The position numbers and the translations under genes were made by a program. DNA of 64,000 bases. Source: Karalla daura. Taxonomy: Eukaryota > Chordata > Actinopteri > Chaetodontiformes > Leiognathidae. Location of the stretch: contig CM055191.1 in NCBI GenBank assembly GCA_029224185.1, forward strand, positions 19,481,760-19,545,759, in the 5' to 3' direction. The notes beneath the pieces are model-generated. The model was not told the DNA's origin. It saw only the letters and a list, made by a program, of their open reading frames with translations, and ran no database searches. Of the stretch, positions 48,801-59,737 are shown piece by piece. How positions within the stretch are numbered: the stretch's first letter is position 1; each line of letters opens with the position of its first letter.

Positions 48801-49740
48801 CGACTTTTCTTTTCAATTACATCTTAAGACAAGTGTAAGACCAACACGTTCCAACGGGCCAGGAGAGTGCCTCTGCAGTTCCGAAGCGTTTCCTGTAAAA
48901 ACAGGCAGGTATGCGGGGGCTTTCTGCAGATATTGATTGGTGAGTGGTATTGGAGGCCAGTCTGGCAGCAGGGAACACAGTGCCGAGTGGTTTCCTTCTC
49001 CGGCTCCACAGCAGGTGCCAAGAGGCCAACGGGCCCAGATAATGCAGCTACAGTTAGGCCAGGTATTGGCCTTCGAGATGATACACAGACGATGACACAA
49101 ATCATGAAACAAACAGAACACTGGTTTTAACGTAATGGTAACTTTTAAAGCTAGAATTCCCCTAATAACCTATTAATACTTTTGAAATGCATTTCATAGT
49201 GTGGGTAAGTCAGCTACGATCAGTGCACTTAACAGGTGGGATGCACGGGGGCACGTGTAATCTGAATCCTCCTTTTCCTCCAGCCTTGCTCTGTGTAATG
49301 TCGAGAGCATGGGCCACCTGTGCACGGGTCGAGATTCAGCTGCCGATGTTTGCCGCATCCCAGCCATTAAAGCGATTAGCAGTTAAAGTTTTCATGTTAG
49401 AGACAGCGAGTGGTTCTCTCTATGCATTCAAGTTCTCTGGAAACACAATGATAAATATGTGTCCAGTTTGAGGTTTTTTTACATGGTTACAACTAAGACT
49501 TTAAGCGGGATCCGCTGCAGGATTCTGGAGGAATGTTCACTGATGTTATCGCTCTGCTCTAACTGTTATTCATGTGGTTGGTTAACAAGTACACAAACTG
49601 ACAATCAGTGATTTTGAAACCTAAGTCGTGCTGTTCGACTGAAACAGCCACGTCGCTCCTCATCTTCATGATGCTGAGGTGGACCTGTGTGAGTGGTCTG
49701 AAGTGCAGTTGCACTAGATGCACCAGTGGATCCCGTCGGG

Positions 49741-49905
49741 TCATGCCCTGAAGCTCCAGCTCCTTTGGAAGGGCTGGAAGGACGTCTTCAGTTTGGAGAA
49801 CATGAGCGGAGGCTTCAGCCGCGGGGCCCTCTCGGGCACCACAGCGGCCTTGCTCTCCTCTGTGGGGAACCGACTGCGGTAGACTTCTGGGTAGGACCTC
49901 TGGAA
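49741..49905 (-). CDS. depdc1b: depdc1b coding exon 11 (residues 477-530 and stop)
   Basis: Acceptor cccctctcag, then FQRSYPEVYRSRFPTEES, ending FQPFQRSWSFRA and TGA at 49743-49741. Intron 10 is only 107 bp. I find no canonical AATAAA on this strand in the next 700 bp, so the 3' end is undefined. Confidence 0.95.
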   Translation of the reverse strand, partial: FQRSYPEVYRSRFPTEESKAAVVPERAPRLKPPLMFSKLKTSFQPFQRSWSFRA

Positions 49906-52900
49906 CTGAGAGGGGTGAACATGAGCAACAATGAGGTTCCACGGACTCACAATGGCCTCCACCAAGGGCGGCAAAACAATGGCACTTGTCTTTCAAGAGC
50001 ACACAGCCAGACCTGCTTGAGCCTTTTCCTCTTGTCCTTGGCAGGCAGCTCCTTGTCTGCAATCAGGCCTTCCAGCAGCTCCTGCAGCGGGGTCTGTGTT
50101 CCTATCACCTTCTGCTCCTCGCACTCCACCCTGCTGATCTGCTTACAAAAGGCTGGAGATGCGCTGAAGTCCGTATCCGATCCTGCATATTTGATCTGAT
50201 GGGGGAAGACACACGCACGCCATTTGGATTCATGGACATATTGTGAAGCACAAGTGTATTATTTGGATACTTTCACTCCTTGCTTTTAATATAAAACTTT
50301 TAGATTAAAATCAGGAGTTAAAATATCTCATAAAGATGCAGATACATAACCATAAGAAAGGTGAAGGATGAATCGCTTCTGTTCAAAAATAACATGGACC
50401 AAACGTCAACATTCCTGCATGAAATGAAGGCGGTAGCCTGAACAGCTTTCAGCTGTTTGCCTGCCAGTCGATAGTCAAGTATTGTGCGGAGGGGTTATGA
50501 ACCTCTCAGCGGTTGTTCTGAAACATAGCACAGTAAGCGCCTGTGCCATAACAGCACAACGAGGATAATTGCTCCGACAGGTCAAGAGAAATCTGATGTT
50601 AGGTTTTGAACGTGGATTTGCAGCAACTTGGAACAAACGGAATCAGATGTTCCACCGCCGGTCACGGTGTGGCTCTATAAGCTTTATGCAGAAAAATCCA
50701 TCACGGCCTCATTTGTAGGACAAACAACGTTCAGGGCAGACTGTCAACACGGCCTGTGCTGCACGCTCTCTGATGTGCCTGCCAGTCACACAGGCATGCA
50801 TGCATGCACAGTCGGAGGTGCAAACTGTGCGCAGGGGAATGAAACAAAATGACGGCGCGTGGTCCTGTCTGTCTTTAACTCCGGGTCCAGCAATATGGTG
50901 CGAGTGGCCGTCTGAGCGCGGAGATTAGTCCGAGACTGCTTTTCTCCCACAGACTCCCGCAGACGTGCCATCGCTGCAGTCGGCATTCCCCGTCGAAGAT
51001 CCTCGGGAGATTCCCGGGCCCGTCTCTTTTATTAAATCGACTGTGCCTATATGGTCATCTTAGCTTTAGGCTACACGACAGGTTTATCTTTATGCAGTGT
51101 GTACTGAGCGAGAATAAGACCCCGGGGACTGCAGCTCTCTGTCTGACGTTTCCCATTGTTACGGGATTAAGACGAGCAAAACTGCTCCTCAAACAGCGAT
51201 ATTTGAAGCAAATCTAGGCATTTCCCGCCTTGCGTGCGCACGCTTTGAATCCAGTGTCAGCCCATCTTCGTCGGCGAGCAACGCCACATCGCTGGATATT
51301 TAATTTGCCTCTGAAGCGAGTGGTAATTTTGCCAGATGGAGCCCTCAGCCCAGAACCAAACACAGGGTCATTCAGAGTCTGCAGCCTCTGCGACAAGTGC
51401 TTGCCAGTCGCATTAACATAACAATGCGTGTCATTTCCAGATCTGCCGCGGCGTTACCTAACGTCTACCACTGGCTGTGCTACGTTTCCGCGCTCTGAGC
51501 TCGGCAAGGTGACAGAACCAGTCCGCCGTGTTATGTGCTCATGACGCGGTGCACGGGGATAGAGGGACGGAGTGCAAAAAGCGGGGGCTCCACAGCACAC
51601 CGACGGAGCACAAACGCAGACGGGGGAGAGGGTGGACTGACCTGGACACGCTTGAGGTGGGACAGGTGCTCGTCCACCTGCCGTCGCAGCCGGGGCGGGA
51701 CCAGGAAGATGGTGGCGTGGCGCTCCATCATGAAGGTCACCAGCTTGGTGGCCAGCAGCTCGTCCAGGTCCATCTCGTCTCCCGAGCCCAGGACGCAGTG
51801 AGAGAACGTCTGCACCATCTGGACGGAGACCCGAGTGGAGATGGGCTGTAAACTAGCGGCGGTTATATTCATTAGCGGCTGTTAACGGAGCCCTCGGTAG
51901 CAACCACTGAACCTAATGTCGCCTCTGCAAGGCTCTAGCAGATGCGTGTGCCATAACGATGAGAAAGAGACTGCTTAAGCCTGGATCCACACTTTGTATA
52001 GGGTAATATCGTGGTAGGTAAAACACCGAGGATGAAACGTCCATCCTTGAACCTGTCAATAGACTATAAGTTGCACAACAGAGCTGCTAAAATCAGTCCT
52101 GTTTATAAAGCATTTTAGTTCCTCTGCAGGACTGTGCCTGAAGCATTCCCTAGATAATATTTTGCACAGTGTCATGACTCTGTAGAGAGAGAGAGGAGCA
52201 ACTTTTGGAGCTGTTGTTGTGCCTGGAGCATTTCCAGTGACCATGAAGTGCAACCCTCCCTGAATATGCCACACTCAATTTGCACTTTATCTGTAGCATG
52301 GCCAAAGTGTTCAGACAGGATAAAGGGAGGGAAACTTGCAGAGGAGACAAAATAACTCAGGCTCCCTCTCAACACGTGGGTGGGCCGCGGTCCCCCCCCC
52401 ACACGGCAGGGCTCAGACAGCTTCGCCTTTCTGCTAAAACTCTAAAATTAAACAAGTTCATCACCGGGAGTAATCAAATACCACAGCGGTCCTGAGAGCT
52501 TGCTGTAATGAACAACATAACTACAGTCGTACAGTGAAAGCAGCAAACATGAATCTGAATTAATTTCCCTTTGGGGATCCACCGCTAATTCCGATTGCTA
52601 TGAAGCGCAAACGCACTAATGTTCCAGTCATACCGAGTGCCATGCCAAATTGAATTCCAGTTGCATGGGAGATGGACCTCAAATGGTTTTCGTATGCCGT
52701 TTCATACGTGTTATTCCTGCGGGAATGAGCTACGGGGAGGGGGAGCGGGGTTAGTCGTCTCACTCATTAGACCTCGCCACTCAGAGGGCGCCGCTAAGAC
52801 ACGCTGGTACGCCGAAATCTTCTGAATCGGCTCCAGACATCAGCGGCGTGGTCCTTTCAGCAGCCAGGGACTTGACTTTAGGTGAGGGGGGCCTTTCAGT

Positions 52901-55900
52901 TTTTTCCCTGTTCCTTTTCTGGGCTTTTACACAACGGGGCTATGATAGTAAAACACTTATTACCATTAAAAAGGGGTAAAGGGAGAGTTGCAATTCAGTT
53001 TGAGAGTTTCACCGGGCTACAACGTGTGCTTGCTAGCTCAAACACAAGCACTCCATACTGGCTGCTGAACGAGATGAATAGTAAGTGCGTTCACAGCAGA
53101 ACAAGGTCATGGTGCGAAGCAGTTTTTTCTTTCCGTTTTTCTGTGCGATTCCAGTTCCCCCTTTTGGCGGTAGGTGTGTGTTTCTTTAGACTGTTTTCAT
53201 TTGTCATTCAGTTTTAAGATTGCCTCCCTTTTCGATTTCCCCCCCCCACATAAATGGGACGACCAACGGACAAGATGCATTTGACAGCTAAGCTGAAGGA
53301 GAGCAAGGTCACTCCCTCCCTGCCCGACACTTCAGGCTTCCATTACACATTGAAACGGAATCCACTGAGCGTACAGGCTTTCCGGGGACTCAAATAAAAG
53401 TAAAAAGTGCGGCAACTAACCCCAGTCCCCCCCCCCCCACATTTCAAACACTGACGTCTCGTACCCCGTGGCGAAAATGAAAGAGTTAGGATGCAGTGTT
53501 TTTGCCAGCCGAGAAGATATGGGAGGGATCCAGGGTCACGGCGGTCACGCTGCCCTGAGGTCTGTTCTATCAGGCACTTTAACTCCCCCCCCCCCGCCCC
53601 GGGCGCTGCCGCCTCGGGTGCCCCTCAGCTCCTCAAAGGCGAGACGGGCTCTCAGCAAACAATGTTTACCGCGGCTCCTCTTTTGGGCCCGAGGCCTTAC
53701 ATTTACCCACGGAGACCGTGTCACCTCGCCAAACTCAAAACGCTCGGGTGCGCCGCAGCAAACGAGTCCACTCTTGTGTAATTCAAAACACTCTAAAAGC
53801 CCCATAAAGGTAATTGCAGGGCTCTCGTATCTGTAGTGCATTGCTCATTCCACACACGCTGTCCTTCTAGATCAGAGCGCTGCTTTGTGGGATTTTCCGA
53901 CAACCTTAGCCTCATCGGACGGCAGCAAACGGGGGAGAGGGAGCAGGGATTAGTGTGGAACGACAGTCTAAAGTGTCTACCAGGGTGCGCGTGGCGATGG
54001 AGTCGTTGAGCGGAGGCAGGTGGGGGTTCTGGCAGACCCGAGCCATGAGACGCAGTAACAGCTGGAGGCGTCTGCGGTTCGGCGGAGGCAGCAGCAGGCA
54101 GCTCACTTGGAGGGCCTCGGTGGCCACGTCCTCCTCCAAACCTGCGGGCAGACGAGGAGGAAGCACACACCAGCTCAGCGTGCCGTGAATGCCCCGGCGC
54201 ACGCAGCGCCAGCCGCCCATGCCACGTGGCGAGGCACTCACTGAGGATGTTGACGAAGACTTCGTACAGGTGGAAGGTCAGCAGAGGTTCTTTGAGCCGC
54301 TGGAAGTAATCGCCCACCGTCCTCAGGACGTCCCTCTCAAACCCCGGGTACGCAGGCTGTCTGCTTTCATTGCCATTGGGCCCTGTTAAAGCAGACAAAA
54401 GCAGTGAACCTTTGGGAAGAATTGCAACATTAACCCTGGGCACAGTATACACAGTGTCCGTGCACACGTATCCGTCCACACGCTGCTATAAATGGAGCCG
54501 TCCGGAGGCTGCGGCACCTCCTCTCAGGAAGGTTTAAAATAAAGTTTGCCCTCAGTTTACAGTTTCCTCCAGTCCCTCAGGTACTTGAACCCTCCGTCCT
54601 GGGAGCGCGAGCGAGCAGGAAATGTAAACTTACAGTTGGCGAGGCACTTCATCGCCGACACCACCCAATATGGCATGTCCTCTGAGGAGGTAGAAGGAGA
54701 CACAGTTGGTGAGTCGCGCTGCTCTTGTGAGTGGGGGCTGGCCATTCGTCCCTGCAGCCGGGAGCCAGTGCATACCGGCTTTATTCTCCAGCACGACGAT
54801 GCCCGACTTATTGACGTTGAAGACGTTGTGGACGATGTGCTTGCCGTTCACGTGTGCGGGACTCAGTACTCCGTCCAGCGACGCCAGGCCCAGCACGCTC
54901 TGCAGACTGCAACAGAGGAGTCAAATAACTTTACATTAACATTAACGGTCCTTTTTTTCTGCATGCAACCATCTGGAATGTGCCATGTTTGGCACTGACT
55001 ACTGTACATGAGGGAGGCTGTTGAAAGCAATCTCTCTGTGGTTTGAATTACAGTAACTGACTTGGTTTCTGTCCAGGTTCGGCCGCGTTCAAACCACATT
55101 TTTAGAACAATGTTCTTCGCCGTCCTTCATGATGCTGCCTCGAGTCCCCTCAGCTTTTCAAAGGTAAGACGGATTCCAAACAAACAACGTTTACCACAGC
55201 TTCTCTCTGCCCTAAAGCCTGCATGCCCACCCCTCTCCCACTCCCCTCACCCCATGGAGACTGTCACCTTGCAAAACTCAATAAAGGCAATAAACACTCT
55301 CTTACACTTACAGTTTTACAACACACTCTCTTAGGAGCTCTATAAAGGTAGAATTAATTGCTGGGCTATCATATCTGTGGCGCATTGCTTATTCATTACA
55401 CACTGTCCTTTCACATTAGAGTGCTGCTTTGTGGGATTTTCCAACAACCTCAGCCTTGTGGCAGTGCGGTAAATGGGGGAGACGGAGCAGGGATTAGTAT
55501 CAAATGACAGCGCAGCCGAGCAGCAGTGGAGTCGTTGGGAGGAGGCAGGTGGGGACACTGGCAGGCCCGAGCCATGAGACGCAGTAAAAGCTGGAGGCGT
55601 CCTCGGTATGGCGGAGGCAGCTCACTTGGAGAGCCTTGGGTTTGTCGCATGTTCTGTGCTGCTTTATGCAACACAAGCGGAGGGTGTTACAATGTAGGGC
55701 ATCGCCACGCGATGACCTCCGGTCACAACACAACACAATCGGAGGTCGATGTGCTTATATGCATGTTATATTGGGAGCCGAGTGGCTCTGGGTTCCTGCA
55801 AAACGCTTGGGAACAACTGATCTTTGGTCAAGGTCACAATAAACATGAGCAGAGTTTAAGAGGTTGCGCGTGAAGGTTTACGTACTGTGCAACTGTCATG

Positions 55901-58865
55901 GTTTTCCAGATGTGGTCCACTTGTTTGGTGGTGATCTCCTTCCTCCGTATGAGCTTGCACTCATGAACATCTCCGATAGCCACGCTGTGCCGTTTATTCC
56001 ACAAATCCGACGTCTGATCGAATAGAAATGGAGACATGAACGAGTGCTTCTTTGAAACTTCACCGTTGCATTATTCAACATATGCACAAGCCTCTCCTTT
56101 CAGCAATCAAGCAACACGCCTTAAGGTTGTACTGGATTACAGCAGACCTCAACAGCTCTGAGCCGAAATGATGTCATGGACAGGTCAATGGCAGGTTACG
56201 GCCGTCACTCAAATATTGGAAGATCAAAGTAACCTCATCTTTGCGTCCGCACATTCTGGCCTGCACCTCCAGCGCAGCCCAAGTCAGAGGCGGCTGAAAC
56301 ACCCCCCGCGAGATTCTCACCATGACGGCGGACTTGGGGGGCGCCACGTTTTCCCGCTGGGGCAGTTCTTCGTAGTCATCCCAGCGAATGAGCCTGGGCA
56401 GGTCGCTGCTGTCTTTCAGCGGGGGCCGCGTCGGATAGGATTTCAGCGGCGACAGCGTGGGGAACCTGCAGGCGAAGACGACGGAGTCAAGCAAAGCGCT
56501 GAGCCAGGATGCCGCCCAGGAGTGACAGCGCGGGACAACGTGGCACCTGTACAGATGGCCGCCGTCCTCAAAATCCTCCGTCCCGTGGCGTCCCTTGACG
56601 TCCTCGATCACATGGGCCTTGAGGAACTTCCTGAGCAGCTGCAGGGTCTGGTAGCGGGTCACCTCGGGCCCAAAGTTGTGGTTGCGCCGCAGCAGCTCGT
56701 GCAGGTAATCCACGGCCTCGGATCCGGTGAAACTCCAGTCGTAGCAGCGGAAGTGAGCCCAGTGCCTTTTCAGCGGCATGCCGCCACGGAACAGTTTGAT
56801 GGTTTCATTCCACTGCAGGACAGGGGACAAACGGTACCGAGTGTGGAGGAGGATAGAGAATGGCACACGCAGCAAGTTTGGCGCTTTGCAGTCAATTGCG
56901 GTATGCGGCTCCGCATCACGCGTAATCATTTTCCTGGGGCCGTTATCAATGGAGAGAACGGGTAGCAGTTTTTTTTTTTAATGCATTCGGTTCCTCTTTT
57001 CAATGTTATGATGAATATTTAGGACATCTTATAGGAAATGGGATGCATGTGACATAATGTGAATGATGGATGATAATGTCCTGCATCCTCTAATAAAAGG
57101 AAATGCTCTTCACTTCACTTTCTGCTGTGTACCGGCTACTCTAGAAGCTTCTAGTAGCAAATACGCAGGCATCACAACACATAGGACACGGTGTCTGCAT
57201 TTTTTTTGTTGGTACGATGGGGTGTAAAGAGAGTATCGGGTGTCACCAAGTTACTTGAGAAAATGGGGGAAAAAATACGACAAAAGCAGAGGAGAGACAC
57301 TTAACAGGCACAACTGGCACTGTAATAATGAATTAATTGGGTAAAAGGGCAATAATTGTCACTTGTTATTTGATTTTGTTACAGTGCAGGCTGGCTTTTT
57401 GGTCGTTTGGACGATCGCACTCTCACAGTGACGGGGAGAAGCCGACGAGTGTTCATTGTTAAACAGAGAGAGCAGATGGGAATAAGTGCTTGGTCCATTT
57501 CACTACGGATCGGCGTAGCAGCGCCCCTGATGGAGCCATCCCCGGCGTCCTTGATGAAACAGGGTGCACTATCTGTTCACTGGCCCATCTGTCAAAAACA
57601 GACGCGAATCTAGAGACAGAGGATTTTCGAACATATCGGCGGCGGCTATACCAAGGACACTGCAGTCTACAGTGAAGCCTTCATTAAGTCACAGAAACTT
57701 GTGCAAAGTCCGATGCATTTTCCTTTTTATTCACTATTCATGAAGATAACTTTGTCTACTTCCTTTAAAGTTGTTTGACCGCACAAAATAAATATGCTTT
57801 GTCGAAATTAAGTATGAGGTGATGAGAGAAAAGATTAATCTAAAAGGATTTTTTTAATCCTTAAATCCAATTGATCATTTCAGCAGTGACCATAATGGTT
57901 CCCTGGATCTTTTGAACTCGATGGCATGAGATAAATTCAGTAAACACAAAGAAAAGTTGCATGTTTTCTCTCTCTCCGCCTCCCTCTCAACAGCACTGGA
58001 AAGGCTTCAGCAGGCTCTCTTGGCAGACACGATGAGGCCAGTTTCACAGGCGACATTTCCACAGGGTAAGAAAGGCACAGGTGTAGATGAAATGAACGTG
58101 GTTCTGCACTCGGAGGGTCCCGATACTGCATGGCCCAATGGGACACTCAAATACAACCCCGGTATCACCTGTACCACCTGGGCTTTTCTACTCTGCGGAG
58201 CCTAAACGCGTGCTGTGAAAAGCACCAACAGGAAACGTACGTGGATAAACGGAGGGGGCTGAATTAACTCACTCATATCCAAATTGGGCTTTAAGAAGTG
58301 CATCACGGTGTCATGCTGTATTGGATGCCCTGATCTGTGATGATTTCAGTTCTTTACAGGTGTGTGTGGTGAGCGCTTTAACACGGCGGTATGTTGCGTT
58401 TTAATGCTTTTAGATGAATAGTTCAAATGAGGTGCGCGGTAGTCACGTCTCAGACCTGCACATTTTTACTGCAGTCTCTACATATATTCATCCAAAAAGT
58501 AAACGGATAAATGAATGAACTAAATTAGAAAAAAAGCGCTACTTCCTGTTTTACCTTTATAACTTTAACATCCCCGGTTATACCCTCGTAAAGTAAAACA
58601 CGCTGAAGACAAACTGAGTTCGAACTAAGTTTAAACCTTTACGTTTTAGAAAATGGCTGGAAATTTTCGCCGCAATCTACAAATTATCAATTTGCATCGT
58701 AATTTCACAGTAGTAGCGGCATAACTCATCACAAATGAAGCTTTTTAGTGGAACATCAAAAGTCAACATTCATGTACACGTCCCGTTAAACGGTGACAGC
58801 GAACCGATCAGACTCACCAGTTTGGTCGCCCTGTACGGTCCCGGGCCGATAACTTTGCCCTCCAT
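49741..58865 (-). CDS. depdc1b: DEP domain-containing protein 1B, complete eleven-exon gene
   Basis: Eleven exons (58865-58818, 56812-56547, 56465-56321, 56013-55886, 54906-54776, 54681-54634, 54382-54242, 54141-53981, 51818-51642, 50195-50013, 49905-49741) join in frame with AG/GT borders into 530 residues; human DEPDC1B has 529. Order: start MEGKVIGPGPYRATKL; DEP domain about residues 18-105 (FTGSEAVDYLHELLRR, FGPEVTRYQTLQLLRKFL); RhoGAP-like domain about 200-400 (YWVVSAMKCLAN, LLTFHLYEVFVNIL, CLLLPPPNRR); C-terminus YPEVYRSRFPTEES and FQPFQRSWSFRA. I see no G-x-x-R-x-S-G arginine-finger motif, so catalytic GAP activity is doubtful. By family knowledge it binds Rho-pathway and RPTP partners, peaks in G2/M and promotes de-adhesion before mitosis. 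The C-terminal FQPFQR-x-x-SFR fits DEPDC1B rather than DEPDC1A. Confidence 0.96.
50013..50195 (-). CDS. depdc1b: depdc1b coding exon 10 (residues 416-476)
   Basis: Acceptor cccatcag, then IKYAGSDTDFSASPAFCKQI, and later PLQELLEGLIADKELPAKDK and KRKRLKQ. The human counterparts are IKYPGADMD and KEKKKKLKQ. Donor CAG|gtctgg, phase 0. Confidence 0.95.
51642..51818 (-). CDS. depdc1b: depdc1b coding exon 9 (residues 357-415)
   Basis: Acceptor gtccgtccag, then MVQTFSHCVLGSGDEMDLDE and LLATKLVTFMMERH, matching human MVQTFSRCIL and EVDLDELLAARLVTFLMD. Donor CAG|gtcagt, phase 0. Confidence 0.95.
53612..54118. repeat. Intragenic duplication, copy A (includes depdc1b exon 8)
   Basis: This segment aligns by eye with 55140-55640 in the same orientation, with many substitutions and indels. 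Shared blocks include CTGCTTTGTGGGATTTTCC, GAGCAGGGATTAGT and GAGCCATGAGACGCAGTAA. Copy A holds the working exon 8 and part of intron 8 and keeps most CpGs. Confidence 0.85.
53981..54141 (-). CDS. depdc1b: depdc1b coding exon 8 (residues 303-356)
   Basis: Acceptor gcccgcag. The exon reads LEEDVATEALQVSCLLLPPP and continues NRRRLQLLLRLMARVCQ, ending at ATRTL with donor gtagac in phase 0. A degraded second copy of most of this exon lies in intron 4 at about 55510-55640. Confidence 0.95.
54242..54382 (-). CDS. depdc1b: depdc1b coding exon 7 (residues 256-302)
   Basis: Acceptor ctttaacag. The split codon restores Trp, giving WPNGNESRQPAYPGFERDV and then LKEPLLTFHLYEVFVNIL. Donor gtgagt. This is the central RhoGAP-like segment. 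Confidence 0.94.
54634..54681 (-). CDS. depdc1b: depdc1b coding exon 6 (residues 240-255)
   Basis: A 48-bp exon reading EDMPYWVVSAMKCLAN, matching human ELPHWVLSAMKCLAN. Acceptor cctcctcag, donor gtaagt, phase 1 to phase 1. Confidence 0.93.
54776..54906 (-). CDS. depdc1b: depdc1b coding exon 5 (residues 196-239)
   Basis: Acceptor ctgttgcag, then LQSVLGLASLDGVL and FIHNV-type sequence (KHIVHNVFNVNKSGIVVLENK), the start of the RhoGAP-like domain. Donor gtatgc, phase 1. Confidence 0.92.
55140..55640. repeat. Intragenic duplication, copy B (in depdc1b intron 4)
   Basis: Diverged direct copy of 53612-54118, about 1.5 kb away on the other side of exons 5-7. Many CpGs of copy A are TpG or CpA here, as expected for an unselected methylated copy. 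Homology stops near 55638, inside the exon, before the 3' splice site. Confidence 0.85.
55510..55640 (-). pseudogene. Relic copy of depdc1b exon 8
   Basis: In gene orientation it still encodes GRLQLLLRLMARACQCPHLP and PPNDS, clearly derived from exon 8 (RRLQLLLRLMARVCQNPHLP, PLNDS). It lacks the exon's first ~25 bp and the acceptor site, has a 10-bp deletion that shifts the frame, and has lost the donor context. It should not be spliced into the mRNA. Confidence 0.8.
55886..56013 (-). CDS. depdc1b: depdc1b coding exon 4 (residues 154-195)
   Basis: Acceptor gatcag, then TSDLWNKRHSVAIGDV, matching human WYKRHSIAIGEV. It ends HIWKTMTVA plus two bases. The donor gtacgt was chosen over gtaaac four bases later because only it keeps the frame into LQSVLGL. 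Confidence 0.92.
56321..56465 (-). CDS. depdc1b: depdc1b coding exon 3 (residues 105-153)
   Basis: Acceptor gcctgcag, then FPTLSPLKSYPTRPP, a proline-rich linker matching human FPPSSPLKPYPKKPP. It ends at SAVM with donor ATG|gtgaga in phase 0. Confidence 0.93.
56547..56812 (-). CDS. depdc1b: depdc1b coding exon 2, DEP domain (residues 17-105)
   Basis: Acceptor cctgcag, then WNETIKLFRGGMPLKRH. The exon holds almost the whole DEP winged-helix fold, including FGPEVTRYQTLQLLRKFL and VIEDVKGRHG. The donor is CAG|gtgcca, weaker than consensus, and splits an Arg codon. Confidence 0.95.
58818..58865 (-). CDS. depdc1b: depdc1b coding exon 1 (residues 1-16)
   Basis: Reads MEGKVIGPGPYRATKL, very close to the human start (GPGPYRATRL). 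The donor is CTG|gtgagt in phase 0. The start context is a purine-rich CCAGAATGG. Confidence 0.95.
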
Positions 58866-59160
58866 TCTGGCAGCCCACTTCAAAGCCTCCTCACGCGTAA
58901 GTTAACATGGAGATATGTACCTTTACTGGGTGATGGGGTGGGGGGGGGTGTTTCAAAACCTGCCGCAGCGGTAAAAACACGGGAGAGTTAAAAACACGGG
59001 AGAGTTAAAAAGCTCCGTGGGCAGAGGGACGTCGCTGCCAACTTTGAATTTCCTGCGTCACATGGTTTCAGCGACGGGATTGGGTACTGAGCGGGTCACG
59101 TGACCGCGAGGGGCACAGGCTTTGTGATCGTGGGATAATGAGAGAGCACGTACGTTAAAG
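58866..59160 (-). promoter_or_regulatory. depdc1b: depdc1b promoter with CCAAT, CHR-like and E-box motifs
   Basis: CpG-containing DNA immediately before the start codon. In gene orientation a CCAAT box (59083-59079) is followed about 35 bp later by a CHR-like hexamer (59048-59043, TTTGAA on the + strand). A palindromic E-box GTCACGTGAC lies at 59095-59104. CCAAT plus CHR at about this spacing is the known arrangement of DREAM/MuvB-NF-Y G2/M promoters, which fits DEPDC1B. Functional use is inferred. Confidence 0.55.
58973..59010. repeat. Short tandem duplication in the depdc1b leader/promoter
   Basis: Two adjacent copies of a 17-bp unit, AACACGGGAGAGTTAAA. It lies about 110 bp before the start codon, probably in or next to the 5' UTR. 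Confidence 0.85.
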
Positions 59161-59212
59161 GGCAACCACAACAGCGACGATTATTTTTGGACTAACCGAA
59201 AGGCCCCGGGAG

Positions 59213-59241
59213 AGAGAGAGAGAGAGGGAGAGAGAGAGAGA
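59213..59241. repeat. AG dinucleotide repeat
   Basis: About 14 GA units with a GGG interruption, just upstream of the depdc1b promoter. Confidence 0.9.
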
Positions 59242-59600
59242 GGTGACAGGGCCAGGTCAAAACGCTGATACATCACAAACGGTCCATGGAGCAAAACGTT
59301 CCAGAAAGTGCCTTGTGGGCAATTGAGAGCAACAGGAAAACCGTGTTTACAATCGTTTAATCATAGTCAAGACATGCTTTGTGTTAATTGCTCAGAACTC
59401 TTGTTAACTTTACTAACCCTCTGTAGTCGTAGATAACTATAAAATGATAATATTTTCTAGCTTTTAAAAAAAAGTGAGGTAGACAAGATGTGATTCGCTA
59501 ATTTACAATAAGTCTGCACTACAAACAGCATTATAACTGTCTTATAATCGAAAACCCTCACGTCATTACATTTTCATTTCAACTGATTGCAAATACAATG

Positions 59601-59737
<137 letters not shown>

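Larger units (their letters stand above)
38550..49740. other. Intergenic DNA between convergent galr1 and depdc1b
   Basis: AT-rich non-coding DNA with no exon I can support. It contains two copies of one dispersed repeat family (42877-43210 and 45561-45870), short tandem repeats near 39985 and 44450, and an X-box-like motif at 41223. Confidence 0.75.
49906..58817 (-). other. depdc1b: depdc1b introns
   Basis: Introns 1 to 10 span 56813-58817, 56466-56546, 56014-56320, 54907-55885, 54682-54775, 54383-54633, 54142-54241, 51819-53980, 50196-51641 and 49906-50012. Seven are under 1 kb with four at or below 107 bp. Introns 8 and 9 include CpG-rich patches (53540-53780 and 50860-51630). No further gene is seen in them. 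Confidence 0.85.

Noticed and set aside
52781..52800. Possible CTCF site (CAGAGGGCGC)
   Set aside because: The right part of the core fits but the preceding CCAS positions do not.
56168..56965. 265-codon + strand frame
   Set aside because: It is antisense to depdc1b exons 2 and 3, whose - strand frame matches DEPDC1B throughout.
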